Source: an uncultured Chloroflexota bacterium (GTDB taxonomy: Bacteria > Chloroflexota > Anaerolineae > Anaerolineales > Villigracilaceae). From it: DNA of 8,003 bases. The position numbers and the translations under genes were made by a program. Positions 1-6,791 of the stretch are shown here, piece by piece. The notes beneath the pieces were generated by a model. The model worked only from the letters and a program-made list of their open reading frames with translations. It made no database searches and was not told where the DNA came from. How positions within the stretch are numbered: position 1 is the first letter of the stretch; the number at the start of each line of letters is the position of its first letter. Location: NCBI GenBank assembly GCA_903837815.1, contig CAILWD010000511.1:1-8003 (forward strand). Reading direction: 5' to 3'.

Positions 1-155
1 AAGACCCTGAAACTGGCGAGCGCAAGTTGAAAGAGAATCTTGTGCTTATTGATATTCTGGGGGTGCTCGAACAGGCTGGCTACGATGTAAAAAAGGTCTT
101 GAAGTTCATCGGCTCAAAGGGTCCGGAATTCTTCGAGAAACAGGATCAGGAATAA
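1..155 (+). CDS. C-terminal end of a SnoaL-like (NTF2-fold) protein, 5' partial
   Basis: The reading frame is open from the left edge (first full codon at base 3) to a TAA at 153-155, giving 50 residues. The visible part contains DPETGERKLKENLVLIDIL and then LEQAGYDV. This matches the end of SnoaL-like domains, where a conserved strand (charged turn, K/E-N-x-V/L-x-x-D) is followed by a hydrophobic helix ending in QxG. The same pattern appears in the two full-length neighbours as ENWVPFD...QMGVDV and ENFLILD...RQAG. The tail after the QAG is about 27 residues long and charged. The gene ends 34 bp before the next start, so it is probably co-transcribed with it. The family is inferred from this end only; whether the full protein has one or two domains cannot be seen. 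Confidence 0.72.
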   Translation, partial: DPETGERKLKENLVLIDILGVLEQAGYDVKKVLKFIGSKGPEFFEKQDQE

Positions 156-189
156 GGTCCGGCTGGAAGCGCAAAGGAATCGGTAGAAA

Positions 190-1269
190 GTGACTACTTA
201 TCAATACACGCCTGTTGATCAATTCACAAACATAGCCAGCAAACAACGCTTGATCGACATCATGCAATCGCTGGTTAACGTGCCATTGAGTCAATTAAGG
301 GACGTTGTTGCAGAGTCCTATCATGCGGACGCAAGTGTGAATGTCACACATCCAATCAACGGCTTGAGCGGACTGGACTCGTTCACCAAAAAATTGTGGG
401 AGCCTCTCCGCACTGCCCTGTCAGATGTGGAACGGCGCGACGATATCGTTGCAGGTGGAATCTACCGCGACGTAAATTGGATCGGCTGTCTGGGGCATTA
501 TCTGGGCACTTTCGAAAACGATTGGCTGGGTATTCCTGCAACGCATGGAGTGGTGGCAGTGCGTTATGCGGAGGGGCATGAACTACGCGACGGCAAAATT
601 GCGAAGAGTTATGTTTTCATTGACTTTCTCGATTTGATGCGCCAGGCGGGATATTTTCCCATCGCCCCAAGTCTGGGACGTGAAATGCGCTGGATGCCGC
701 CTCGGACTCACGATGGCGTGATCCTCGCTCCGCAGGATAAGGCTACATCCCAAGCCAGTATAGAGCGGGTCTTGCGGATGCATGCGGCGCTTGGTTATTA
801 CACAGGCGGGGCTCCCACTCGCGAGGCACTAGACGCGATGAAGATGGTCGAGCATTGGCATCCAGATTTCATGTGGTACGGGGCGGGGGGAATCGGTACC
901 ACGCGTGGACTTAAGGGTTTTGAAGATCATCATCAGATTCCATTTCTTGTTGCTTTTCCTGACCGCAAAGGATCGGACATCGGACACTTCATCCGTATTG
1001 GCGATGGGCACTATGTTGTGACAGGCGGTTGGGGATATTTGCAGGCAACACACACGGGTAATAATTTTCTCGGAGTACCAGCTACCGGAAAGCCTGTGGC
1101 GATGCGGGTGATGGACTTTTACCGCTGCGACGAAAACACCATCGTCGAGAATTGGGTGCCGTTCGACATACCGCATCTGTTGTTGCAAATGGGTGTGGAT
1201 GTGTTTGGGCGCATGCGTCATCAGTATCGTCAGAATGATCCCATCCAGGTGAGCGAGTGGATGTTATGA
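190..1269 (+). CDS. tandem two-domain SnoaL-like (NTF2-fold) protein, paralog A
   Basis: A 359-residue protein made of two SnoaL-like domains, roughly residues 18-155 and 190-340. Single-domain SnoaL-like proteins are usually about 130-150 residues, so this is a double-length form. Domain 1 carries NDWLGIPAT (110-118), then RDGKI (133-137) and FIDFLDLMRQAG (143-154). Domain 2 carries HPDFMWYG (224-231), AFPDR (255-259), GVPATGKPV (295-303), ENWVPFD (320-326) and QMGVDV (333-338). These are the family's G-x-P-x-T-G-K and N/E-W-x-x-x-D...Q-x-G signatures. The family includes polyketide cyclases, ester cyclases, isomerases and non-catalytic binding proteins, so the reaction is unknown. No signal peptide or membrane segment is visible, so it is likely cytoplasmic. 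The start is GTG at 190 with an AAAGGA at 173-178 about 11 nt upstream. Its closest relative in the window is the protein at 3082-4131, on the far side of the ParB/USP gene. Confidence 0.88.
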   Translation: MTTYQYTPVDQFTNIASKQRLIDIMQSLVNVPLSQLRDVVAESYHADASVNVTHPINGLSGLDSFTKKLWEPLRTALSDVERRDDIVAGGIYRDVNWIGCLGHYLGTFENDWLGIPATHGVVAVRYAEGHELRDGKIAKSYVFIDFLDLMRQAGYFPIAPSLGREMRWMPPRTHDGVILAPQDKATSQASIERVLRMHAALGYYTGGAPTREALDAMKMVEHWHPDFMWYGAGGIGTTRGLKGFEDHHQIPFLVAFPDRKGSDIGHFIRIGDGHYVVTGGWGYLQATHTGNNFLGVPATGKPVAMRVMDFYRCDENTIVENWVPFDIPHLLLQMGVDVFGRMRHQYRQNDPIQVSEWML

Positions 1270-1339
1270 AGTCATCTCTGGAAGAACCTGGTCAAACGAC
1301 AGTACTTTCATGATGGGTGAATAGGTTATCCGCCGCCTT

Positions 1340-3064
1340 ATGACAGATCAAAATCCTGAAATCACGATTGATACAGTGGAGGAGTTCAGAACGGCACGCC
1401 TGCGTGCCGGGCTGGAGCAGATTCGCGCCCTGATTCAAGGAAGGTCTGTTGATTTATTATCCTATGAAGAGGTGCGTGAAAAGGTTCATGCCATTGAAAC
1501 GAATCAACGGCAGTTGAAGGACATCCCTCTGGATGCCATTGTGGGCAGTGTAGGGCGGTATACGGATTTTACGAGGAGTTTTTTTCCACGCCAGGATCAG
1601 AGGAAAGGACGTTGGGTTCGGATTCGCAGCCGTGTAGATGCTGGTGGATTGCCTCCGATTGAGGCGTATCAGCTGGGAGAAGTTTTTTTTGTCATTGATG
1701 GAAACCACCGTGTTAGTGTGGCGCGCAGTCTGGGCGCATCCTATATTGAAGGTTATGTGACTCAGGTACGCGCAAGTGTTCCTTTATCCGCGGATGTTGA
1801 TGCTGTCGAATTGATCATTGCGGAGCGGTACACGCAGTTTCTGCAATCAACTCGGCTGAACCAGGTATTTCCAGATATTGATCTCAAAATGACAGTGGCT
1901 GGTAACTATCGTGTGCTAGAAGAGCGAATTCTTGTCCATCAAAACTGGATGGGTGAGGGCATTTCCTATTACGATGCAGCAATTAGTTGGTACAAAAAAG
2001 TTTACAAACAAGTTGAACGAATTATCCGCCAGCATGGCATGTTGCGCGACTTTCCCAATCGCACTGAAACTGATTTGTACGTCTGGATCATGCTGCATCG
2101 GCAGGAACTTGCGGAGGAGATGGGTTGGGCGCTTGACCACGAGATGGCGGCGGTGCATCTAGTTAATACCCTTAGTGAAAAGCCCGTCAGGGTGTTTCAG
2201 CGGCTTTTTCATCAGGTTCACGATGCATTAACCATCGATGCGTTTGAATCTGGTCCGATGACTGGCGAATGGCGCAAACTGTTGATGGAAACCCGCGCCA
2301 GTGACCGAATGTTTAAACGCGTTTTGGTGGCGATCAACGGGCGCGAGGATGGCTGGGAAGTTCTTAACCAAGTAGGACAAATTGCCCAATGGGAAAATGG
2401 GCGTGTCTTTGGTCTGCACGTTTGCAGGAACGAAGCCGCGAAAGAATCCCGCGATGTAAAAAACTTGCAGTCTGTTTTCGAGCGGCGGTGCAGCAAAATA
2501 TCGGGCTGTGGTGGGTTGCGAATTGAAACGGGGAATATTTCCCGTGCCATCTGCGACAGCGCGCGTTGGGTGGATTTGGTGGCATTGAATCTGGCGCATC
2601 CTCCCGGAAAAAAGCTCACGGATCGGTTGAGTTCGGGGTTCAGCCAACTGTTGAGGCGTTGTCCGTGCCCGGTGCTGGCTATTCCACAGGGAGCGGGGAG
2701 GATTTCGCGCGCCCTGCTTGCTTATGACGACAGTCCAGCCAGTCGTGAGGCGTTATTCATCGCCGCATACCTGGCAAAAAACTGGAACCTGCCGTTGACC
2801 GTGGTAATGGTGAGCGAAAAGGAACGAAAAAAGGATATGCTTGCTTCAGCGCGGCAGTATCTAGAACAAAAAGATATCACGGCAATTTATGCCGAAAAAC
2901 ACGGCGATGTCGCGTTTGAAATTATGCAAACAGCAGAAGCCAGCGGAAGCAACCTCATCATCATGGGGAACTATGGTGCAGCGCCGTTTCTCTCTATTGC
3001 CCTCGGCAGTACTGTAGATAAAGTGTTGCGCGTCTTTGGCGGCTCAGTCCTGGTCTGCCGTTGA
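1340..3064 (+). CDS. ParB-like domain fused to two universal stress protein domains
   Basis: A 574-residue multidomain protein. Residues about 35-145 look like a ParB/sulfiredoxin-type domain: the segment VIDGNHRVSVAR (118-129) is the family's core G-x-H-R motif. Residues about 150-320 are a mostly helical region with RTETDLYVWIMLHR (241-254), which reminds me of DUF4032-type proteins that also follow a ParB-like domain. Two universal stress protein domains follow, about 324-449 and 454-574. The second has an intact ATP-binding motif: G543-x2-G546-x9-G556-S557. The first lacks that spacing (HPPGKKLTDRLSSG, 420-433) and may not bind nucleotide. A sensory or regulatory role is likely, but the target is unknown, and partitioning is improbable because no ParB HTH or ParA is seen. 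The ATG at 1340 is the only common start after an in-frame TAG at 1322; its ribosome binding site is weak (AGGT at 1323). The stop lies 17 bp before the next gene. Confidence 0.85.
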   Translation: MTDQNPEITIDTVEEFRTARLRAGLEQIRALIQGRSVDLLSYEEVREKVHAIETNQRQLKDIPLDAIVGSVGRYTDFTRSFFPRQDQRKGRWVRIRSRVDAGGLPPIEAYQLGEVFFVIDGNHRVSVARSLGASYIEGYVTQVRASVPLSADVDAVELIIAERYTQFLQSTRLNQVFPDIDLKMTVAGNYRVLEERILVHQNWMGEGISYYDAAISWYKKVYKQVERIIRQHGMLRDFPNRTETDLYVWIMLHRQELAEEMGWALDHEMAAVHLVNTLSEKPVRVFQRLFHQVHDALTIDAFESGPMTGEWRKLLMETRASDRMFKRVLVAINGREDGWEVLNQVGQIAQWENGRVFGLHVCRNEAAKESRDVKNLQSVFERRCSKISGCGGLRIETGNISRAICDSARWVDLVALNLAHPPGKKLTDRLSSGFSQLLRRCPCPVLAIPQGAGRISRALLAYDDSPASREALFIAAYLAKNWNLPLTVVMVSEKERKKDMLASARQYLEQKDITAIYAEKHGDVAFEIMQTAEASGSNLIIMGNYGAAPFLSIALGSTVDKVLRVFGGSVLVCR

Positions 3065-3069
3065 TTAAT

Positions 3070-3075
3070 AAGGAG
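3070..3075 (+). promoter_or_regulatory. ribosome binding site that sets the start at 3082
   Basis: AAGGAG lies 6 nt before the ATG at 3082. This favours that ATG over the in-frame TTG at 3061, which overlaps the upstream stop codon. It also disfavours the ATG at 3078, which is only 2 nt away and out of frame. Confidence 0.8.
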
Positions 3076-3081
3076 ATATGC

Positions 3082-4131
3082 ATGGATACCAAACTCAACC
3101 AACAAAACAAGGAACTCGTCTGGAATTTTTGGCAGAAGATGAATTACGCAAGTGTGGATACGCTTGGGGATATTGTCAAAGCTAAAATGCACAAAGATAT
3201 TCAATGGTTTGGACCGCAACCCATCAATGAACTCAAAGGCGTGGATGCCGTCATCGAAGGGTATTGGAAACCGTTGTATCGTTCGTTCCCTGACTTGAAA
3301 CGCAAATGTGACGTGTTTTTAGGTGGTGATTGTTGCGGCGAATATTGGGTGTCGGCGTGCGGATATCTGACAGGCACGTTCGTCAACGATTGGTTGGGAA
3401 TCCCCGCCACGGGCGATATGACCAACATCCATTTCGGTCAGCACTATCGCATCGAAGACGGCAAGATCGTCGAGAACTTTTTGATCCTCGATGTCATCGC
3501 AGTTATGCGGCAGGCGGGGTTTCAGGTATTGCCGCCAGCGCGCGGCGCGGAGGGTGGAAAGTTTCTGCCGTCAATGACCGGGGATGGGATTCTGCTCACG
3601 GAACAGGATCAACTCGAAGGTCGAAAGACGCGGCAACTCGTCGCCGCCATGATCGCAGGCATGATGCGCTTCGATGGCAAAAATCTGCGCACGATGGAAA
3701 TGGAACACTACTGGCATCCAAACTTCCACTGGTATGGACCGGCAGGCATTGGGTCATGTTACTCGCTCGAAGAGTTTCAAGACTTTCATCAACGCCCGTG
3801 GTTGCAAGCCTTTCCTGACCGTGGATTGAAATCGCCCGCGGGAACGTCGCGCATGATCGGTATCGAGAACGGCGAAATTTTGGCGGAGGGCAAGTATGCG
3901 GCACTTGGCATTTGGGATACGGCATTCTCGTTCAGCCGCGGCGCGTTTCGCGGCGTGCCGCCCACTGGCAAGTTGATGACCATTCGCGATTTTGACTGGT
4001 ATCGGCGCGATGGCAATTCACTTGCGCAAAACTGGGTGCCAATTGATTTGATTGATATTGTTATGCAACTCGGCGTCAATTTATTTGACCGCATGAACGA
4101 ACAAATCGAACAAAGGAAATCTACCAAATGA
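3082..4131 (+). CDS. tandem two-domain SnoaL-like (NTF2-fold) protein, paralog B
   Basis: A 349-residue protein with the same two-domain layout as paralog A (190-1269). Domain 1 (about 10-147) has NDWLGIPATG (102-111), EDGKIVENF (125-133) and ILDVIAVMRQAG (135-146). Domain 2 (about 185-338) has HPNFHWYGPAGIG (212-224), FHQRPWLQAFPDR (235-247), GVPPTGK (291-297), QNWVPID (316-322) and QLGVN (329-333). The internal repeat is visible: H37-x4-W42-F-G-P in domain 1 mirrors H212-x4-W217-Y-G-P in domain 2. Both proteins share the linker position and many identical motifs, so they are duplicates of one ancestor that was already double. No signal peptide is visible. The catalytic or binding role is unknown. 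The stop overlaps the next ATG by 4 bp (ATGA), so the next gene is likely translationally coupled. Confidence 0.88.
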   Translation: MDTKLNQQNKELVWNFWQKMNYASVDTLGDIVKAKMHKDIQWFGPQPINELKGVDAVIEGYWKPLYRSFPDLKRKCDVFLGGDCCGEYWVSACGYLTGTFVNDWLGIPATGDMTNIHFGQHYRIEDGKIVENFLILDVIAVMRQAGFQVLPPARGAEGGKFLPSMTGDGILLTEQDQLEGRKTRQLVAAMIAGMMRFDGKNLRTMEMEHYWHPNFHWYGPAGIGSCYSLEEFQDFHQRPWLQAFPDRGLKSPAGTSRMIGIENGEILAEGKYAALGIWDTAFSFSRGAFRGVPPTGKLMTIRDFDWYRRDGNSLAQNWVPIDLIDIVMQLGVNLFDRMNEQIEQRKSTK

Positions 4132-5165
4132 CATTTCTCTCCAACACGCCCTATAACGATGTCTGTAAACGCATCTCGCCCGGACCTCAGCGGATGCGTG
4201 GCTTCGATGGAAAGTATTCCGACATTGTGGATTACATCATCGGCATCACCTACGAAATTTGGGAGGAGAAAAAGATCGGTCTGATCTATGACTACTACAC
4301 CGATGATTGTGCCATTCACACACCCGCTGGTGATGTGGTCGGCGCGCAAGCCGTGGTGAACAACACCGTGGGACAACTCTCACTCTTTCCTGACCGCCGC
4401 CTATTCCCCGAAGATGTGATCTGGGCGGGTAACGATACAGACGGTTTCTATTCATCGCATCGCATTCGCAGTACGGCACATCACTGGGGCTACAGCGCCT
4501 ACGGCGAACCGACGGGCAAAAAACTGCAATACAGCGTCATTGCCGATTGCGCCATTCTCAATAACAAGATTTACGAAGAATGGCTCGTGCGCGATAACGT
4601 CAGCATCCTACGGCAGATTGGATTGAACGAAAAAGACTTTGCCAAACAAATGGTACAAGCCAATCCGAAGGCGTATCAGATTAAAGCCCGAAAGCCTGTC
4701 AAGCCGAAAACCATGCCGCCTTCCAAAAAGAAAGGCTTCGACATTGAGAACTTCATCAAACGCATATGGCACAATGCCTGGAATCTGCGCATGTTCAACA
4801 GCCTGAGCGATGGCTATCTCTCCACCGTTCACAGTCACGCCTCGTCGGGCAGGGAGTTATTTGGGCAAGGCGATATCATCCAATTTGCCATTGACTGGCT
4901 CGCCTGCTTCCCCGACGCTTCGATGACCTTCGATCACTTCTGCGCGTTGGGTAACGATAAAGACGGCTACCACACATCCCTGCGTTGGACGTTGAACGGC
5001 ACACACACGGGCTATGGCATCTACGGCAACCCCACCAACCGCCCCGTCAACATTATGGGCATCACGCAGGCATTTGTCCACGATGGCAAGATCATCGAAG
5101 AATGGAATCTGTTCGACGAACTCACGATTTGGTGCCAATTAATAGATCCTGCGGGACTTATATAA
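4128..5165 (+). CDS. divergent tandem two-domain SnoaL-like protein
   Basis: A 345-residue protein with two NTF2/SnoaL-like halves, roughly residues 30-168 and 205-340. A Lys/Pro-rich linker at 180-203 (KARKPVKPK and PPSKKKG) joins them. The halves resemble each other: FPDRRLFPEDVIWAGND (87-103) and YGEPTGKKL (125-133) with EEWLVRD (150-156) and RQIG in the first, against FPDASMTFDHFCALGND (261-277), YGNPTNRPV (299-307), EEWNLFD (324-330) and CQLI in the second. The sequence is clearly further from paralogs A and B than they are from each other. It has histidine clusters (HSHASS, 235-240; HH at 118-119) that could bind a ligand or metal, but this is not shown. Start ATG 4128 overlaps the previous stop, with AAAGGAAA upstream. 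No secretion signal is visible. The substrate is unknown. The gene ends the left block, 12 bp before a strong inverted repeat. Confidence 0.85.
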   Translation: MTFLSNTPYNDVCKRISPGPQRMRGFDGKYSDIVDYIIGITYEIWEEKKIGLIYDYYTDDCAIHTPAGDVVGAQAVVNNTVGQLSLFPDRRLFPEDVIWAGNDTDGFYSSHRIRSTAHHWGYSAYGEPTGKKLQYSVIADCAILNNKIYEEWLVRDNVSILRQIGLNEKDFAKQMVQANPKAYQIKARKPVKPKTMPPSKKKGFDIENFIKRIWHNAWNLRMFNSLSDGYLSTVHSHASSGRELFGQGDIIQFAIDWLACFPDASMTFDHFCALGNDKDGYHTSLRWTLNGTHTGYGIYGNPTNRPVNIMGITQAFVHDGKIIEEWNLFDELTIWCQLIDPAGLI

Positions 5166-5177
5166 AACTCATAATTT

Positions 5178-5219
5178 TTGACTGCTGACCGCGGTCTATC
5201 TTCAGCGGTCAGCAGTCAA
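5178..5219. repeat. perfect 15-bp inverted repeat (hairpin) between the two blocks
   Basis: The left arm TTGACTGCTGACCGC (5178-5192) is the exact reverse complement of the right arm (5205-5219), with a 12-nt loop. A second, nested palindrome, GACCGCGGTC (5187-5196), means the left arm can also fold on itself. It starts 12 bp after the TAA of the SnoaL-like gene. The T-run lies before the stem (5175-5179), not after it, and what follows is AGTAATAATC. It is therefore not a canonical intrinsic terminator on either strand. It may act as a 3'-end stabiliser or weak terminator, an operator, or a dispersed REP-like repeat. Confidence 0.7.
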
Positions 5220-5233
5220 GTAATAATCACAAA

Positions 5234-5249
5234 CGCCCACGGGAGGGCG
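5234..5249 (+). other. small GC-rich hairpin in the leader of the corrinoid-protein gene
   Basis: CGCCC (5234-5238) can pair with GGGCG (5245-5249) around a 6-nt loop. It lies 13 nt before the GAGGT ribosome binding site (5263-5267) of the gene at 5272. The stem is short and could be chance. With only 106 bp between the genes there is no room for a typical cobalamin riboswitch. Confidence 0.3.
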
Positions 5250-5271
5250 GGACAAAATATAAGAGGTCAAC

Positions 5272-5925
5272 ATGAGCGAAATGAAGGAAATTTTTCAAGC
5301 CGTATTGGAAGGGGATAGGGAAACAACCGTAAATTTGACGCAAGCCGCCATCGATTCTGGAGTGGAAGCGAACGACATCTTGCAAAATGGGTTAATCGCC
5401 GCCATGCTCGAAGTCGGGCATCAGTTTGAAGAGGGCGAATACTATGTCCCCGAAATGTTGGTTTCAGCTCGCGCCATGCAAGGCGCATTGGACATCCTCA
5501 AACCTTTGCTGGTCAAGTCGGGCATCGAGCCAATTGGTAAAGTCATCATCGGCACGGTCAAAGGCGACCTGCACGATATTGGCAAAAACCTGGTGGCGAT
5601 GATGTTGGAAGGCGCGGGCTTTAAGATTCAAGATTTGGGAATCGACGTGCCGCCTGAAAAATTTGTCGAAGCCATTCAAAACGATCCCAGCGTGGATATT
5701 GTCGGTCTCTCTGCACTGCTCACCACCACCATGCCCAGCATGGATGCCACCATCAAAGCCATTGACGAAGCGGGTCTGCGCGGCAAAGTTAAGATCATGG
5801 TAGGCGGCGCGCCAGTGACATCCAATTACGCCCAAAGAATCAACGCCGATGGCTTTGCCCCCGACGCGGGTCAGGCGGTGACATTGGCAAAATCACTGCT
5901 CGATGAAAAAGCAAAATCACAATGA
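5272..5925 (+). CDS. methyltransferase corrinoid (cobalamin-binding) protein, MtbC/MttC/MtgC-like
   Basis: A 217-residue corrinoid carrier protein of the usual length for the family (about 210-220). Residues 1-85 form the helical cap domain, with MLEVGHQFEEGEYYVPEML (45-63), typical of the methionine-synthase-like cap. Residues about 88-214 are the Rossmann-type B12-binding domain. D99-x-H101-x-x-G104 in KGDLHDIGKN supplies the lower axial histidine, followed by GLSALLTTTM (145-154) and VGGAPV (177-182). In such systems a substrate-specific methyltransferase loads a methyl group onto the Co(I) corrinoid, and a second methyltransferase moves it on; that second enzyme is encoded immediately downstream, overlapping by 4 bp. 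The substrate (methylamine, betaine, methoxy-aromatic, methanol) cannot be told from this protein alone. Start ATG 5272 follows GAGGT at 5263-5267. Probably cytoplasmic and the first gene of its operon. Confidence 0.95.
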   Translation: MSEMKEIFQAVLEGDRETTVNLTQAAIDSGVEANDILQNGLIAAMLEVGHQFEEGEYYVPEMLVSARAMQGALDILKPLLVKSGIEPIGKVIIGTVKGDLHDIGKNLVAMMLEGAGFKIQDLGIDVPPEKFVEAIQNDPSVDIVGLSALLTTTMPSMDATIKAIDEAGLRGKVKIMVGGAPVTSNYAQRINADGFAPDAGQAVTLAKSLLDEKAKSQ

Positions 5926-6791
5926 TTGAAACAACATTAACCAACAAGAGCAAACGCGTCGCCATCCGCCGCGACGCGCCGACCGTTATCATCGGGGAGC
6001 GCATCAACCCCACGGGTCGCAAAGAAGTCTTAGCCGCGCTCGAAGCGGGCGATTTCGAATCCGTCCGCCGCGACGCGCTTGCCCAGGTCGCGGCTGGCGC
6101 AACCGTGTTGGATATCAACGCGGGTGTCCCTGGCGCAGATGAAGCCACCCTGCTTGAACAAATCATAAAAGAAGTCGTCGCTGTCACCGATGTTCCTTTG
6201 TGCATTGATACAGCCAACCCGAAGGCGCTTGAAGCGGCGCTCAAACTTTATGAAGGCAAGCCGCTCGTCAACTCGGTCAATGGCGAAGGGAAATCGCTTG
6301 AGACAGTCCTGCCGTTGGTCAAAGAATATGGCGCGGCGGTCATCGGCTTGTGCATTGACAGCAACGGCATCCCCATGTCTCCTGAAGAACGCGTGGCAGT
6401 GGCAGACAAAATCATCGGGCGCGCCGCCCAACTTGGCATCCCCATCGAAGACATCGTGATCGACCCGCTGGCAATGGCAATGAGCGCCGACCATAAAGCG
6501 GGATGGGTCACACTCGAAACCGTCAAACTCATCGTGCAGGAATTCGGTGTGAACATCACCATGGGTGCGAGTAATGTTTCGTTCGGTCTGCCCGATCGCA
6601 AGTATGTCAACGCGGCGTATATCGCCATGGCAATTCAAGCGGGACTGACCTGCCCAATTACGAATCCGCTCGTCACAGAAATCAACACCGCTATTCTCGC
6701 CGCCGACATGGCATTGGGCAGGGATGAGTTTAGTATGCGCTGGATCAAAGCCTATCGCAAACGCAACAAGGGCGCTGGTGAAAAACGATAA
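5922..6791 (+). CDS. pterin-binding methyl-corrinoid:tetrahydrofolate methyltransferase (AcsE/MtgA-like)
   Basis: A 289-residue TIM-barrel enzyme of the dihydropteroate-synthase-like family, close to the length of AcsE/MtgA-type proteins. Visible signatures are IGERINPTGRK (24-34), LDINAGVPG (63-71), CIDTANPKALE (94-104), NSVNGE (117-122), IDPLAM (180-185) and MGASNVSFGLP (214-224). In the MeTr family the Asn of the (G)xSNxS motif (here N218) interacts with the pterin N5 region, and the Asp residues of the barrel ends bind the pterin ring. Expected reaction: methyl transfer between the corrinoid protein encoded just upstream and tetrahydrofolate. The ATGA overlap (5922-5925) supports tight coupling with that partner. 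The direction (methyl oxidation or Wood-Ljungdahl-type use) is not decided by the sequence. MtrH-like or MetH-type methyl transfer is the main alternative within the same superfamily. Confidence 0.92.
   Translation: MIETTLTNKSKRVAIRRDAPTVIIGERINPTGRKEVLAALEAGDFESVRRDALAQVAAGATVLDINAGVPGADEATLLEQIIKEVVAVTDVPLCIDTANPKALEAALKLYEGKPLVNSVNGEGKSLETVLPLVKEYGAAVIGLCIDSNGIPMSPEERVAVADKIIGRAAQLGIPIEDIVIDPLAMAMSADHKAGWVTLETVKLIVQEFGVNITMGASNVSFGLPDRKYVNAAYIAMAIQAGLTCPITNPLVTEINTAILAADMALGRDEFSMRWIKAYRKRNKGAGEKR
6768..6772 (+). promoter_or_regulatory. ribosome binding site supporting the GTG start at 6778
   Basis: AAGGG sits 5 nt before the GTG at 6778, inside the 3' end of the methyltransferase gene. 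It supports this start over the in-frame ATG at 6724, which would add 18 residues unlike the family's N-terminus and would overlap the upstream gene by 68 bp. Confidence 0.55.

Noticed and set aside
2218..2647. Two overlapping minus-strand open frames inside the ParB/USP gene
   Set aside because: Both are antisense to the USP1 coding region and low in recognisable content; they are frame shadows.
1340..3064. Chromosome or plasmid partition locus based on the ParB-like motif
   Set aside because: No ParB helix-turn-helix, no ParA gene and no parS-like repeats are visible; the motif sits in a USP fusion protein.
3061..3081. TTG at 3061 as the start of paralog B
   Set aside because: The extra seven residues come from the spacer containing the AAGGAG ribosome binding site, which is correctly placed for ATG 3082.
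3789..4376. Minus-strand open frame (195 codons) across the junction of two SnoaL-like genes
   Set aside because: It is antisense to two well-supported genes and has no recognisable protein signature.
5178..5219. Canonical rho-independent terminator
   Set aside because: The stem is strong, but the T-run precedes it and no T-run follows on the + strand, nor does the minus strand have one after the stem.
5166..5271. Cobalamin riboswitch upstream of the corrinoid-protein gene
   Set aside because: The gap is only 106 bp and no B12-box-like sequence is seen; the hairpins present do not match the riboswitch architecture.
6724..6777. ATG at 6724 as the hydrolase start
   Set aside because: It would give a 68-bp overlap and an N-terminal extension before beta-strand 1; the GTG at 6778 has a ribosome binding site and fits the family length.
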